The notes below the pieces were generated by a model. The model was given only the letters and a program-made list of their open reading frames with translations, was not told the DNA's origin and did not search any database. Positions 26,411 to 35,618 of a stretch of 64,000 bases of DNA are shown one piece after another. Source of the DNA: Neomesorhizobium sp963726065 (GTDB lineage: Bacteria; Pseudomonadota; Alphaproteobacteria; Rhizobiales; Rhizobiaceae); NCBI GenBank assembly GCA_963726065.1, contig CAVSAU010000013.1, positions 372,001 to 436,000 on the forward strand. The letters run 5' to 3'. A program made the position numbers and the translations under genes. Position 1 is the stretch's first letter; each line of letters opens with the position of its first letter.

Positions 26411-27093
26411 CAGCCGGCGCTCCTCGGCAGGATCAGACCTGCCTGGGGCTTGGCGTCCGGTTCGCGCAGATAGACCGGCTTCGGCTTCTCGCCATGCATG
26501 TCCATGGTCAGGGCCAATCCGGCATAGACACCGATATCGGCGGTGGCCGCGTGAGACCCAAGGTCAAAAATGTCCGGTGCGGCGGCCTGCGCGACCATGG
26601 CTGCCGCGGAGCCGGCAAGCAGCGGGCGGTATTTCCTGGCCACAACGGCCGCATCCTGCACATTGATCACCGCCGGAGCGTACAGGATTTTGCCGAATTC
26701 GTCGTAAACAGCCGCGTAGAGTTCCTCACGGCGCGCATCGATCGCCACCATGATCGCACGATCGGGAAATGCTTCACGGGCCTCGGCGACGATCGCCTCC
26801 AGCGTGGTGACGCCGGTTGCAGAAATTTTCAGCGCCAGCGCCAGGCCTCGCGCGGTCGCGACCCCGACGCGCACGCCGGTGAACGAGCCCGGACCGGTGC
26901 AGACCGCGATGCGGCCAAGGCCACTGTAATCGACGTTCGAGGCTTTCAGCGTTTCCTCGATAATGCCGATCAGCAGCTCGGCGTGACCCTTGCCTATATC
27001 GCGCACGACACGGCCGAGTTCGCGGCCAGTATCGGTATCGACGACGCAGGCGGCGCAGAGATTGGCTGATGTGTCGATGGCGAGCAGGTTCAT
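26410..27093 (-). CDS. tsaB: tRNA threonylcarbamoyladenosine biosynthesis protein TsaB
   Basis: 227 residues. An ASKHA-fold protein that partners TsaD in making t6A37 of tRNA. LAIDTSANLCAACV opens the first lobe and IAVCTGPGSFTGVRVGVATA is the family signature; the C-terminus ends with PVYLREPDAKP. It is first in a long leftward operon and is translationally coupled to rimI. Confidence 0.94.
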   Translation of the reverse strand: MNLLAIDTSANLCAACVVDTDTGRELGRVVRDIGKGHAELLIGIIEETLKASNVDYSGLGRIAVCTGPGSFTGVRVGVATARGLALALKISATGVTTLEAIVAEAREAFPDRAIMVAIDARREELYAAVYDEFGKILYAPAVINVQDAAVVARKYRPLLAGSAAAMVAQAAAPDIFDLGSHAATADIGVYAGLALTMDMHGEKPKPVYLREPDAKPQAGLILPRSAG

Positions 27094-27158
27094 GGGAGGC
27101 GCTCGAAGTGGTGTGCAGCGTTGTGGGCAACGTAGAGCGTCATCTATCGAACAATCCG

Positions 27159-27174
27159 CGCGGCTCCAGCCGCG
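27159..27174 (-). terminator. short hairpin after glcB
   Basis: cgcggct and agccgcg (two-base loop as written, so the actual loop is wider) lie three bases beyond the glcB stop on the minus strand. A GC-rich hairpin without a clear T-run; a weak candidate terminator. Confidence 0.35.
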
Positions 27175-27177
27175 ATC

Positions 27178-29352
27178 CTATTTCGCCACCTTAGCCTTCA
27201 GTTCCAGCCGCCGCTGGTGCAACACCGGTTCGGTATAGCCGTTGGGTTGGGCGCGGCCCTGCAGGACGAGATCGCAAGCGGCGTGGAAGGCAATCGAGTT
27301 CTCAAAATCCGGCGCCATCGGCCGATAGAGCGGGTCGCCCTCGTTCTGGCGGTCGACGATCGCCGCCATGCGCTTCATCGTTTCCATCACCTGGTCCCTG
27401 CTGCAGACGCCGTGATGCAGCCAGTTCGCCATATGCTGGGCGGAAATGCGAAGCGTGGCGCGGTCCTCCATCAAGCCGACATCGTTGATGTCCGGAACTT
27501 TGGAGCATCCGACGCCCTGGTCGATCCAGCGCACGACATAGCCCAGAATGCCCTGCGCATTGTTGTCGAGCTCCTTCTGGATCTCTTCCGGCGTCCAGTT
27601 GGGACGCACAGCGACCGGTATGGAGAGGATATCGTCGAGTTTTGCCTTCGGACGGCTTTTGAAGCCCTCCTGCACGGCATGGACGTCTACCTTGTGGTAA
27701 TGCGTGGCGTGCAGGGTGGCGGCGGTCGGCGATGGCACCCAGGCGGTGTTGGCGCCTGCCCTGGGGTGGGCGATCTTCTGTTCCAGCATCGCCGCCATCA
27801 GATCCGGCATCGCCCACATGCCCTTGCCGATCTGGGCGTGGCCGGCGAGCCCGCATTCCAGCCCGGTATCGACATTCCACGCCTCGTAGGCGGCAATCCA
27901 GGTGGCCTGCTTCATGTCGCCCTTGCGGATCATCGGGCCGGCTTCCATCGACGTGTGCATTTCGTCGCCGGTGCGGTCGAGGAAGCCCGTGTTGATGAAG
28001 ACCACCCGCTCCCTGGCGGCGCGAATGCATTCTTTGAGGTTAACCGTGGTGCGGCGCTCCTCGTCCATGATGCCCATCTTGAGGGTGTTGGGCGCCATAC
28101 CGAGCGCGGCCTCGACGCGGGCGAACAGTTCGACGGCGAACGCCACTTCGTCCGGCCCATGCATCTTCGGCTTGACGATGTAGACCGAACCGGCGCGGGA
28201 ATTGGCGCGGCGACCATTGGGCCCGACATCGTGCAGCGCGATCAGGCTGGTGATCGCGGCATCCATGATGCCTTCCGGCACCTCGTTGCCGTCGCGGTCG
28301 AGGATCGCCGGATTGGTCATCAGGTGGCCGACATTCCTGACCAGCATCAGCGAGCGGCATTTCACCACGAAGTTCGAGCCATCCGGCGCGTTGTAGTCGA
28401 GATCCGGATTGAGCTTGCGGACAAAGGTCTTGCCGCCCTTTGAAACCTCTTCCTCCAGATCGCCCTTCATCAGGCCGAGCCAATTACGGTAGACGGCAAC
28501 CTTGTCCTCGGCGTCGACAGCGGCGACGGAATCCTCGCAGTCCTGGATGGTGGTCAGCGCTGCTTCCAGCCAGACATCGGAAATATGGGCGGGATCGTTC
28601 TTGCCGATGGTCGAGCTGGCGTCGACCAGCACTTCGATGTGCAGACCGTTGTTCATCAAGAGTATCTGGACCGGCACCGCCACATCCCCGAGATAACCGG
28701 CGAACTGTTCTGGGCGCGCAAGGCCCGTCTTGCGGCCGGCATCGAGCGACACCACCAGCCTTGCGTTTTCAACCGAAAAGCCTCTGGCGTGCTGCCATTT
28801 CGCGCCGTCGAGCGGCACCGCCTGGTCGAGGAAATTCTTCGCCCAGGCGATGACCTTTTGGCCGCGCTTCGGATTGTACCCGTTGCCCTTCTCCGCGCCA
28901 TCCATCTCGGGAATGGCGTCGGTGCCGTAGAGCGCGTCATAGAGCGACCCCCAGCGCGCATTGGCGGCGTTCAGCGCATAACGCGCGTTCATGACCGGCA
29001 CCACAAGCTGCGGGCCGGCAATCACCGCGATTTCCGGATCGACGTTCTGCGTGTTGACCGAGAAGGCCGGGCCTTCGTCCTGGAGATAGCCGATGTCCTT
29101 CAGGAACGCCTTGTAGACGCCCATGTCGGACGGCGCCCCGTTGGTGCGGTGCCAGGCGTCGATCTTTTCCTGCAAATCATCGCGCTTGTCCAGCAATGCG
29201 CGGTTTTTCGGTGCAAGGTCTTGGACGATCGCAGAAAACGCCTGCCAGAACGCCTGCTCGTCGACACCGGTGCCGGGCAAAACGTCCTTCGATACGAAGT
29301 CGCCGAGCTGCCGCGCCACTTTCAAACCGGCAAGGTCGATGCGATCAGTCAT
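27178..29352 (-). CDS. glcB: malate synthase G
   Basis: 724 residues, the length of the monomeric G isoform, with GGAG before the ATG. It condenses glyoxylate with acetyl-CoA to malate in the glyoxylate bypass. Signatures include INTGFLDRTGDEMHTSMEAGPM, here split as FLDRTGDEMHTS and MEAGPMIRKGDM, and the C-terminal catalytic region VGCSKVPDINDVGLMEDRAT. No isocitrate lyase gene is near, as is usual for glcB in rhizobia. Confidence 0.97.
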   Translation of the reverse strand: MTDRIDLAGLKVARQLGDFVSKDVLPGTGVDEQAFWQAFSAIVQDLAPKNRALLDKRDDLQEKIDAWHRTNGAPSDMGVYKAFLKDIGYLQDEGPAFSVNTQNVDPEIAVIAGPQLVVPVMNARYALNAANARWGSLYDALYGTDAIPEMDGAEKGNGYNPKRGQKVIAWAKNFLDQAVPLDGAKWQHARGFSVENARLVVSLDAGRKTGLARPEQFAGYLGDVAVPVQILLMNNGLHIEVLVDASSTIGKNDPAHISDVWLEAALTTIQDCEDSVAAVDAEDKVAVYRNWLGLMKGDLEEEVSKGGKTFVRKLNPDLDYNAPDGSNFVVKCRSLMLVRNVGHLMTNPAILDRDGNEVPEGIMDAAITSLIALHDVGPNGRRANSRAGSVYIVKPKMHGPDEVAFAVELFARVEAALGMAPNTLKMGIMDEERRTTVNLKECIRAARERVVFINTGFLDRTGDEMHTSMEAGPMIRKGDMKQATWIAAYEAWNVDTGLECGLAGHAQIGKGMWAMPDLMAAMLEQKIAHPRAGANTAWVPSPTAATLHATHYHKVDVHAVQEGFKSRPKAKLDDILSIPVAVRPNWTPEEIQKELDNNAQGILGYVVRWIDQGVGCSKVPDINDVGLMEDRATLRISAQHMANWLHHGVCSRDQVMETMKRMAAIVDRQNEGDPLYRPMAPDFENSIAFHAACDLVLQGRAQPNGYTEPVLHQRRLELKAKVAK

Positions 29353-29511
29353 GCGTCAAGTCTCCAGGAAATCCAGACTAGGGATGTAAATTGTCCGGGC
29401 GTTTGGCATGTCGCGCAGCGGGGGTCAATTCATCGTAAGTTTCAGGGGGAAGGTCCACCCCCGCGAATATGGGTCCCCGACGGGCGACAGGGATGGATTT
29501 CCCAAGAAACG

Positions 29512-31533
29512 TCAGACAGCAATTCGCGGCCGGCCGGTCGCAACCGCCACCACATGCGCCGCCACAAAGGTGCGCTGCCCCGCGACGGTCGCGGTGTTCA
29601 AGTCGCGCGTCACTTCGATCTCGGCCGTATCTGTGCCCGCCGCCAGCGCCCTGCCGGACGCGATGTCGCGAACCTGCTTTTCGGCGTAATCCATGGCAGC
29701 CGTTTCGCCGGTGAAATCGCGCACGGTGTCGCCCACCGAGACGCGGAACAGGCCTTCCTTGGGCTGCGCGACCTCAGCTTCCGCGGTGACGCGCACCTGA
29801 CCGACCACCGCGCCCAGCGCGTTGGCGACATCGGTATCCTCGGGCACGACGCAGCCATTGCCGACGAGCGGCGGCAGGCCGGCATAGTGGAGCGGCGCCG
29901 AGGCGCCGAGGCCGATCACCGGCCGGTCAAGCGCAACGGTGAGGCGCGCGATGCCGGCATGGGCATCGACGGCGCGCTGGACCAGCGCATGGGCAACGGT
30001 CGCGGCGCCATCGAGGCCGTCCTCGGCGAAGGCGGTTTCCAGAATGACCTCCGCCGACCAGCGGGTGAGCGCGGAGAGCACCCGTTCGGACAGCGCCTCC
30101 GGCGTCGGCGCGATGGGCTGGCCGCGGCCGTCGCGCTTGCGGGCGAAAAGCTCGGCGCCGAGGCGCGCCGTCTCGGCATTCCAGTTGGCCTGCCTGCCCA
30201 GCGTGTGGGCGGCATCCGACGGCGTGAAGCCGCAGACATGCACCAGCCCGCGCGACACCAGCCGGTTGAGCGTGGCGTTCTGCGCGGTGGAGGTGAGCAG
30301 CGTGTCGAGCGGCAGCGGCGCCGGGCCGACCAGATCGTAGAGCTTCGCCTCGGGGCCGGTGAGGCCGGCGGCGAGGCGATCCGGCACGCCGGTGCGGACG
30401 GCGAAACGGCCGTCCATGCGGCCGGGGTTGGGCGCGCGGAGCTGACGCTCCAACTCGCCGACGAGCGCGTCGCGGTGGGCGACGCCGGCCAGCGCCAGCG
30501 GCACCAGACGACGCGGACCGAGCAGTATCCCGGGGCTGAGGCCACCATCCTCGAGCGCGACCTCGGAATCGCCGCCGAGGCCGAAAGTGCGCATGGCGAC
30601 GGCCTCGACCATGGTGCGGAACCCGCCGACGGTGGCGCCTTCCGGATCGAGGCGCGGACGGCCATGATCGAGCACGGCGACGTCGGTCGTGGTGCCGCCG
30701 ATGTCGGAGACGACGGCATCGTCGAGGCCGGTCATATGGCGGGCGCCGACCAGGCTGGCGGCGGGACCCGACAGGATGGTCTCGATGGGTCTGGCGCGGG
30801 CGAACGCGGCCGACACCAGGGCGCCGTCGCCGCGCACCACCATGAGGGGCGCCTTTATCTCCCGCGCGACCAGAAACCCTTCGGTAGCGGCGACCAGACG
30901 GTCGATCATCGAGATCAGGCGGGCGTTTAGCAGCGTGGTGAGCGCGCGCCGCGGGCCGCCGAGCTTGGCCGAAAGCTCGTGGCTGGCGGTGACCGGCAGG
31001 CCGCTCCTTTCACGGATCAGGTCGCGGGCGGCGATCTCGTGGGCGGGGTTGCGGGTGGCGAAATAGGCGCAGACCGCGAAGCCGGAGACCGAAACGGCGA
31101 GTTCCGGCAAGGCCGCTTCCAGCGCTTCGAGGTGAAGCGGGTGGGCGTTGCCATGGACATCGTGGCCGCCCGGCAGGAAGATCACCGGATCGGTGCCGAG
31201 GGCGGCGCGCAAGCCGTCGCGGGCAAGATCGGCTTCGGAAAAGCCGATCATCACCAGCGCCACGCGGCCGCCCTGGCCCTCGACAAGGGCGTTGGTGGCG
31301 AGCGTGGTCGACATCGAGGCAAGCTTGATCGCCGCCGGGTCGACGCCCGCCTTTTCCAGCACCGCGTCGACGGCGCCGGAAATGCCGACCGCGAGATCGT
31401 GGCGGGTGGTCAGAGCCTTGGCCTTGGCGAGCACATTTCCGCGCGGCCCGCCGGCCTGCGACCAGAGCACGGCATCCGTATAGGTGCCGCCCGTGTCTAT
31501 GCCCAGATAGAGCGGCGAAGTCTTGGTGTTCAT
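29512..31533 (-). CDS. hydantoinase/oxoprolinase family protein (HyuA-type)
   Basis: 673 residues with the ASKHA-type ATP-binding start YLGIDTGGTYTDAVLW, followed by the Hydant_A_N region and the central hydantoinase A domain containing VVSDIGGTTTDVAVLDHGRP. The family hydrolyses cyclic amides (5-oxoproline, N-methylhydantoin) or carboxylates acetone-type substrates with ATP. Usually a HyuB-type second subunit is adjacent; none is seen here. The family's C-terminal domain appears shortened. The substrate cannot be named. Confidence 0.85.
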   Translation of the reverse strand: MNTKTSPLYLGIDTGGTYTDAVLWSQAGGPRGNVLAKAKALTTRHDLAVGISGAVDAVLEKAGVDPAAIKLASMSTTLATNALVEGQGGRVALVMIGFSEADLARDGLRAALGTDPVIFLPGGHDVHGNAHPLHLEALEAALPELAVSVSGFAVCAYFATRNPAHEIAARDLIRERSGLPVTASHELSAKLGGPRRALTTLLNARLISMIDRLVAATEGFLVAREIKAPLMVVRGDGALVSAAFARARPIETILSGPAASLVGARHMTGLDDAVVSDIGGTTTDVAVLDHGRPRLDPEGATVGGFRTMVEAVAMRTFGLGGDSEVALEDGGLSPGILLGPRRLVPLALAGVAHRDALVGELERQLRAPNPGRMDGRFAVRTGVPDRLAAGLTGPEAKLYDLVGPAPLPLDTLLTSTAQNATLNRLVSRGLVHVCGFTPSDAAHTLGRQANWNAETARLGAELFARKRDGRGQPIAPTPEALSERVLSALTRWSAEVILETAFAEDGLDGAATVAHALVQRAVDAHAGIARLTVALDRPVIGLGASAPLHYAGLPPLVGNGCVVPEDTDVANALGAVVGQVRVTAEAEVAQPKEGLFRVSVGDTVRDFTGETAAMDYAEKQVRDIASGRALAAGTDTAEIEVTRDLNTATVAGQRTFVAAHVVAVATGRPRIAV

Positions 31534-31930
31534 TCTCTCGACGTTCCGGCGGCCTGATTGGTTTGGGCGCCTGCCCTATCTTTTTGTTGGAGCATGATCT
31601 TTTCCGAAAACCGGTTCCCACTTTTCGGGATCATGCTCTAGCCCATCGATGCAAGCGGCGAAAGGCGCTGAGGCGACCTCGGCTTGCGCCAGGCTGCTTC
31701 GCGAGGGATGACCCGGCGTTTCTTTCCGGGGTGGATAAAAAATCGTCGGGCGCTCACGACGAACTGAAAACATCGCATTGAAACAGAGGCTTGGCGGACT
31801 TTGGCCCGGCCGGTCGGCCGAAACCTGTTCACTCCCAATCAAAACAGTCGCAGAAAGTCATATTCAGTCACGCTCCCGTCGACAATCGCGCGTATTTCAG
31901 GGCCGACCACACGAGCCGGATTCGCGGCCG
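31534..31930. other. intergenic stretch without a convincing gene
   Basis: 397 bases. It contains the family A palindrome at 31590-31638. The remaining sequence has only short frames without ribosome binding sites; nothing else is recognised. Confidence 0.5.
31590..31638. repeat. palindromic intergenic repeat, family A variant
   Basis: Arms agcatgatc and gatcatgct enclose ttttccgaaaa and cttttcggga. The core matches the elements at 3543, 44117 and 45918 with a changed outer arm (catgatc in place of catcgga). Located upstream of the hydantoinase-type gene. Confidence 0.7.
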
Positions 31931-32095
31931 CTATACCTGCTCTTCCAGCTCCCGGGTGAGCGGCTTGATCGACGGGTCGAGCGGCTCGGCCGACTGCTCG
32001 ACCACCGGCGCCTCGGCGCGAGGCAACGAGTGCTGGGCGGAGGCGCAGCCGGCAAGGACGGCAAGCACAAGCAGAGGAATGGCGCGGACGATCAT
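31931..32095 (-). CDS. small lipoprotein, 54 residues
   Basis: A 54-residue frame starts with an ATG at 32093-32095. It has a basic start (MIVRAIP), a hydrophobic core and a lipobox LAVLAGC with Cys17, so signal peptidase II cleavage and lipidation are expected. The mature part is short, proline- and glutamate-rich, and ends LTRELEEQV. No family is recognised. It lies 43 bases downstream of another exported protein in the same direction and may be co-transcribed. Confidence 0.6.
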   Translation of the reverse strand: MIVRAIPLLVLAVLAGCASAQHSLPRAEAPVVEQSAEPLDPSIKPLTRELEEQV

Positions 32096-32138
32096 GCGAT
32101 GCGGTTAGGGGCGGCGTGTGGCGGGATCAGGGCGGGCA

Positions 32139-32480
32139 TCAGGGAACGAGATCGATGGCGGCGGTGGATTTGGCGACGCAGACCGCGCAGCAATCGACGC
32201 AGTCCCGGTCGTTCTTCGGACCGACGCCGAACGAGATACGGTCGTCGGCGAACAGCCAGGCGCCGTAGCAGATCGTCTCGCCCTCGGTGCAGGCGATCGG
32301 CACCGACTTCTGCGATCTGCCCTCGAGCAGATAGACTTGGTCGCCGCCCGGCCAGACATTTTTCTCGCCGTGCAGCTCGACGGCCACGTCGCGCGCGTGC
32401 CGATTCTTCATGAAGAACGCCATGTCGGCGGCACTGGCGGGCGGCGCAAGCAGCAGCAAGACGAAAAAAGCGCGAATCAT
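32139..32480 (-). CDS. secreted protein with a cysteine-rich end, unknown function
   Basis: 113 residues. A clear Sec signal peptide (MIRAFFVLLLLAPPASAAD, cleavage after ASA near residue 18) is followed by a small domain with VELHGEKNVWPGGDQVYLL and GETICYGAWLFADD. The C-terminal CVDCCAVC packs four of six mature cysteines into eight residues, which suggests metal binding or disulfides in the periplasm. I recall similar unnamed proteins in rhizobia but no function. Confidence 0.7.
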   Translation of the reverse strand: MIRAFFVLLLLAPPASAADMAFFMKNRHARDVAVELHGEKNVWPGGDQVYLLEGRSQKSVPIACTEGETICYGAWLFADDRISFGVGPKNDRDCVDCCAVCVAKSTAAIDLVP

Positions 32481-33065
32481 CAGCCGGTGTCCCGGTGGGT
32501 GGGACGATGCTTATGGCATGGATGGGGATCGAAGGTTTCGCGAAATAGTAGGAGCCGGGCAGTGCCTTCTGCAACCCTGCGCGTGGCGCCTCCGGTTGCC
32601 CCAGGGAGAGGCTGGACACCGCAGCAAAATTCCGCGCCGCTACACCCAAATGGGTGACGACACGCCGCCGGCTTTTCCGCTCTGATGGGCACGGGTCGGG
32701 GGACCCGTTTGGAATGCAGGCTTGCAGCGAGCGCATACCCAGGTGTTCGCCGGTTTCGGCGTCGCAATGCTCCTGGCCTGGCATTCGGACAGCGCGGGGA
32801 CGGGGCTCGGTCCGCTCTTACCGGCGAACCTCACTGGCTCCGCGCGCGTCCGCCTCCGTTTCCGTCGGAGGCGGACGTTTTTCCGGGGCGCGCATGCGAG
32901 GAGAAAGACCTCGCATGTGGCGCGGTTTCTCCCGTCCTCCGGCAAGCCCGCAAGGCGCAAGAAGAGGCGGAGATGCTTGCCCCCTTCTCCGCCTCGCTGG
33001 CGAGGCGCCTCCCCTGCAGAGTAAATAGCGAGAAGCAGGCGTCGATTTGAGTCGGGAGCTTTACG

Positions 33066-33120
33066 CCGCCCCTCATCCGCCCCTTCGTGGCACCTTCTCT
33101 CCGTGAACGGGGAGAAGGAA
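33066..33120. repeat. dispersed repeat, family D (copy 1)
   Basis: Starts gccgcccctcatccg and ends with the hairpin ctctccgtgaacggggag. Related copies lie at 46243-46310 and 48214-48270. A very common type of intergenic element in Mesorhizobium-like genomes. Confidence 0.65.
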
Positions 33121-33384
33121 CAGGCGGGACAGCGCCCCCTCTGTCCTGCCGGACATCTCCCCCACAAGGGGGAGAGGTGTCGAGGCAAAGCCGAGACGGA
33201 GTGAGGGGAGGCGACCACGCAAATGCGATTGCCTGCCCTCCGGAGAGGTTGGTACGGGTGGTTATCGGTAGAGGGGTTGGAAGCGCAGTACCTCCCAATG
33301 CCCCTCTGTTGCGATTTCTAACACTTACTCGCAAAGACCGGCCCTTCGACCGTTCGAGAAGCTCACGGCCCAGGACCGGGCTCG

Positions 33385-33486
33385 CTACGGCGTGTCGCGC
33401 CGAATGGGATTCGGCGGCGGCGCTGTAGCTTCTTGTTTGTGCATGTCGTTTCTCCCGTAACCGAGGCACTTTCGGGCGACATGCAT
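33385..33486. repeat. dispersed repeat, family C (copy 2, inverted)
   Basis: Reverse-oriented copy of 4714-4814: gccgaatgggattcggc palindrome, then ttgtttgtgcatgtcg, then cactttcgggcgacatgcat. It ends about 55 bases downstream of the lepA stop. Confidence 0.8.
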
Positions 33487-33541
33487 TAAGATGTTGAAAT
33501 CGCTTTCTCCATCGCAAAGGGGGAGATCGGCAGCTTCAACG

Positions 33542-35359
33542 TTAGCTGTCGCCCATCTTGAGGGCCTGGATGAAGGCTTCCTGCGGGATGTCGACCTTGC
33601 CGAACTGCCGCATGCGCTTCTTGCCCTCTTTCTGCTTGTCCAGCAGCTTGCGCTTGCGGGTGACGTCGCCGCCATAGCACTTGGCGGTGACGTCCTTGCG
33701 CAGCGCCGAGATCGTCTCGCGGGCGATGACCTTACCGCCGATCGCCGCCTGGATCGGGATCTTGAACATGTGCTGCGGGATCAGCTCCTTGAGCTTCTCG
33801 CACATAGCGCGGCCGCGCTTTTCCGCCGCCGTGCGGTGGACGAGCATCGAGAGCGCGTCGACCGGCTCCTCGTTGACCAGGATCGACATCTTCACCAGGT
33901 CGCCTTCGCGGTAGTCGGTGAGGTGGTAGTCGAACGAGGCATAGCCGCGGCTGATCGACTTCAGCCGGTCGTAAAAATCGAACACCACTTCGTTGAGCGG
34001 CAGGTCGTAGACCAGCATGGCGCGCTTGCCGACATAGGAAAGGTCGGCCTGGATGCCGCGACGGTCCTGGCAGAGCTTCAGGATCGCAGCCGAGATATTC
34101 GTCGGGCGTCAGGATGGTGGCGCGGATCCACGGCTCCTCGATCGAAGTGATCTTCATCACGTCGGGCATGTCGGCCGGGTTGTGCAGTTCCTTGCCGTGC
34201 CGTCGATGAGGTTCATGCGGTAGACGACCGAGGGCGCGGTGGCGATCAGGTCGAGGTCGAACTCACGCTCCAGCCGCTCCTGGATGATTTCGAGGTGCAA
34301 CAGGCCGAGGAAGCCGCAGCGGAAGCCGAAGCCGAGGGCCGCCGAGCTCTCCATCTCGTAGGAGAAGCTCGCATCGTTGAGGCGCAGCTTGCCGACCGCG
34401 GCGCGCAGGTCCTCGAAGTCGGCGGCATCGACCGGGAACAGGCCGCAAAACACCACCGGCTGCGCCGGCTTGAAGCCCGGCAGCGCCTTCGTCGGTCGGG
34501 CGGCGGTCCTCGGTGATGGTGTCGCCGACGCGGGTGTCGGCGACTTCCTTGATCGAGGCGGTGATGAAGCCGAACTCGCCGGGGCCGATCTCGTCGGCCT
34601 GTATCATCTTGGGCGTGAAGAAACCGGTGCGCTCGACCGGATATTTCGCGCCGGTCCTCCATCATGCGGATGGTCTGGCCCTTCTTCAGGACGCCGTCGA
34701 TGACGCGCACCAAAACGATGACGCCGAGATAGGCGTCGTACCAGCAGTCGACCAGCATGGCCTTCAGCGGCTTGGCGGCGTCGCCCTCGCGCGGCGGCGG
34801 CAACTGGTGGACGATCGCCTCCAGCACGTCCTCGATGCCGATGCCGGACTTGGCCGAAATGAGCACGGCCTGCGAGGCGTCGATGCCGATCACTTCCTCG
34901 ACCTGCTCGCGGATGCGCTCGGGCTCGGCGGCCGGCAGGTCGATCTTGTTCAGGACCACCACGATCTCGTGGTTGTTGTCGATCGCCTGGTAGACGTTGG
35001 CCAAGCGTCTGCGCCTCGACGCCCTGCGAGGCGTCGACGACCAGCAGCGAGCCTTCGCAGGCCGACAGCGAGCGCGACACTTCATAGGCGAAGTCGACAT
35101 GGCCCGGCGTGTCGATCAGGTTGAGTATGTAATCCTCGCCGTTGTTGTCGCGGTAGTTGAGGCGCACGGTCTGCGCCTTGATGGTGATGCCGCGCTCGCG
35201 CTCGATATCCATGTTGTCGAGCACCTGCTCCTTGCCGGCCATTTCGCGCGCGTCGAGCCCGCCGGTCAGCTGAATCAGGCGGTCGGCGAGCGTCGACTTG
35301 CCATGGTCGATATGGGCAACGATGGAGAAGTTGCGGATGTGGGACAAAGGGAAGGTCAT
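33542..35359 (-). pseudogene. lepA: elongation factor 4 (LepA), five frame breaks as sequenced
   Basis: Start ATG 35357-35359 opens RNFSIVAHIDHGKSTLADRL (G1) and DTPGHVDF (G3). The remaining parts read in alternating frames: LANVYQAIDNNHEIVVVLNKIDLP, MIQADEIGPGEFGFITASIK, VFCGLFPVDAADFEDLRAAV, MPDVMKITSIEEPWIRATIL and the C-terminal LVYDLPLNEVVFDFYDRLKS. Breaks lie near 35006, 34658, 34491, 34196 and 34090; four need one base removed, one (34196) needs one added. The restored length is about 606 codons, right for LepA, a ribosome-bound GTPase. All domains are conserved between breaks, so sequencing error is favoured. Confidence 0.92.
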
Positions 35360-35618
35360 GCCGCACGCGTTTAGGGGCGAGCGCGGCAAAAGGCAAGCGG
35401 TGCGAGCCGGCGCCGCAACTCCGGATGGCCCGCGCGATCTGCATTTATCATGGTTGCAAATCGCGTCGCTGCAACCTTGCATCTGTTCACGGTGGCGCCA
35501 TCAACGCAACGTCGTTCCCGGAACAAGGCAAAGATTGGATTCTCATTCCTTACAGCGCACCGGATCGCTTCCTATCTCTCCAGCGATTTTCAAGCCGACT
35601 GTCCAAAAAGGTGCACCG

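Larger units (their letters stand above)
32481..33541. other. 1.06-kb non-coding, repeat-rich region
   Basis: No frame here has protein-like composition with a start signal. The right half is made of dispersed repeats: family D at 33066-33120, a related tctcccccacaagggggaga hairpin near 33158-33177, and family C at 33385-33486. The left half (32640-33050) is unassigned. Confidence 0.55.

Noticed and set aside
28585..30930. 781-residue plus-strand frame antisense to glcB and the hydantoinase-type gene
   Set aside because: No domain recognised and codon pattern is the complement of the two real genes.
33542..35359. True pseudogenisation or programmed frameshifting in lepA
   Set aside because: Five breaks without slippery-sequence context while all domains stay conserved; consensus error is simpler.
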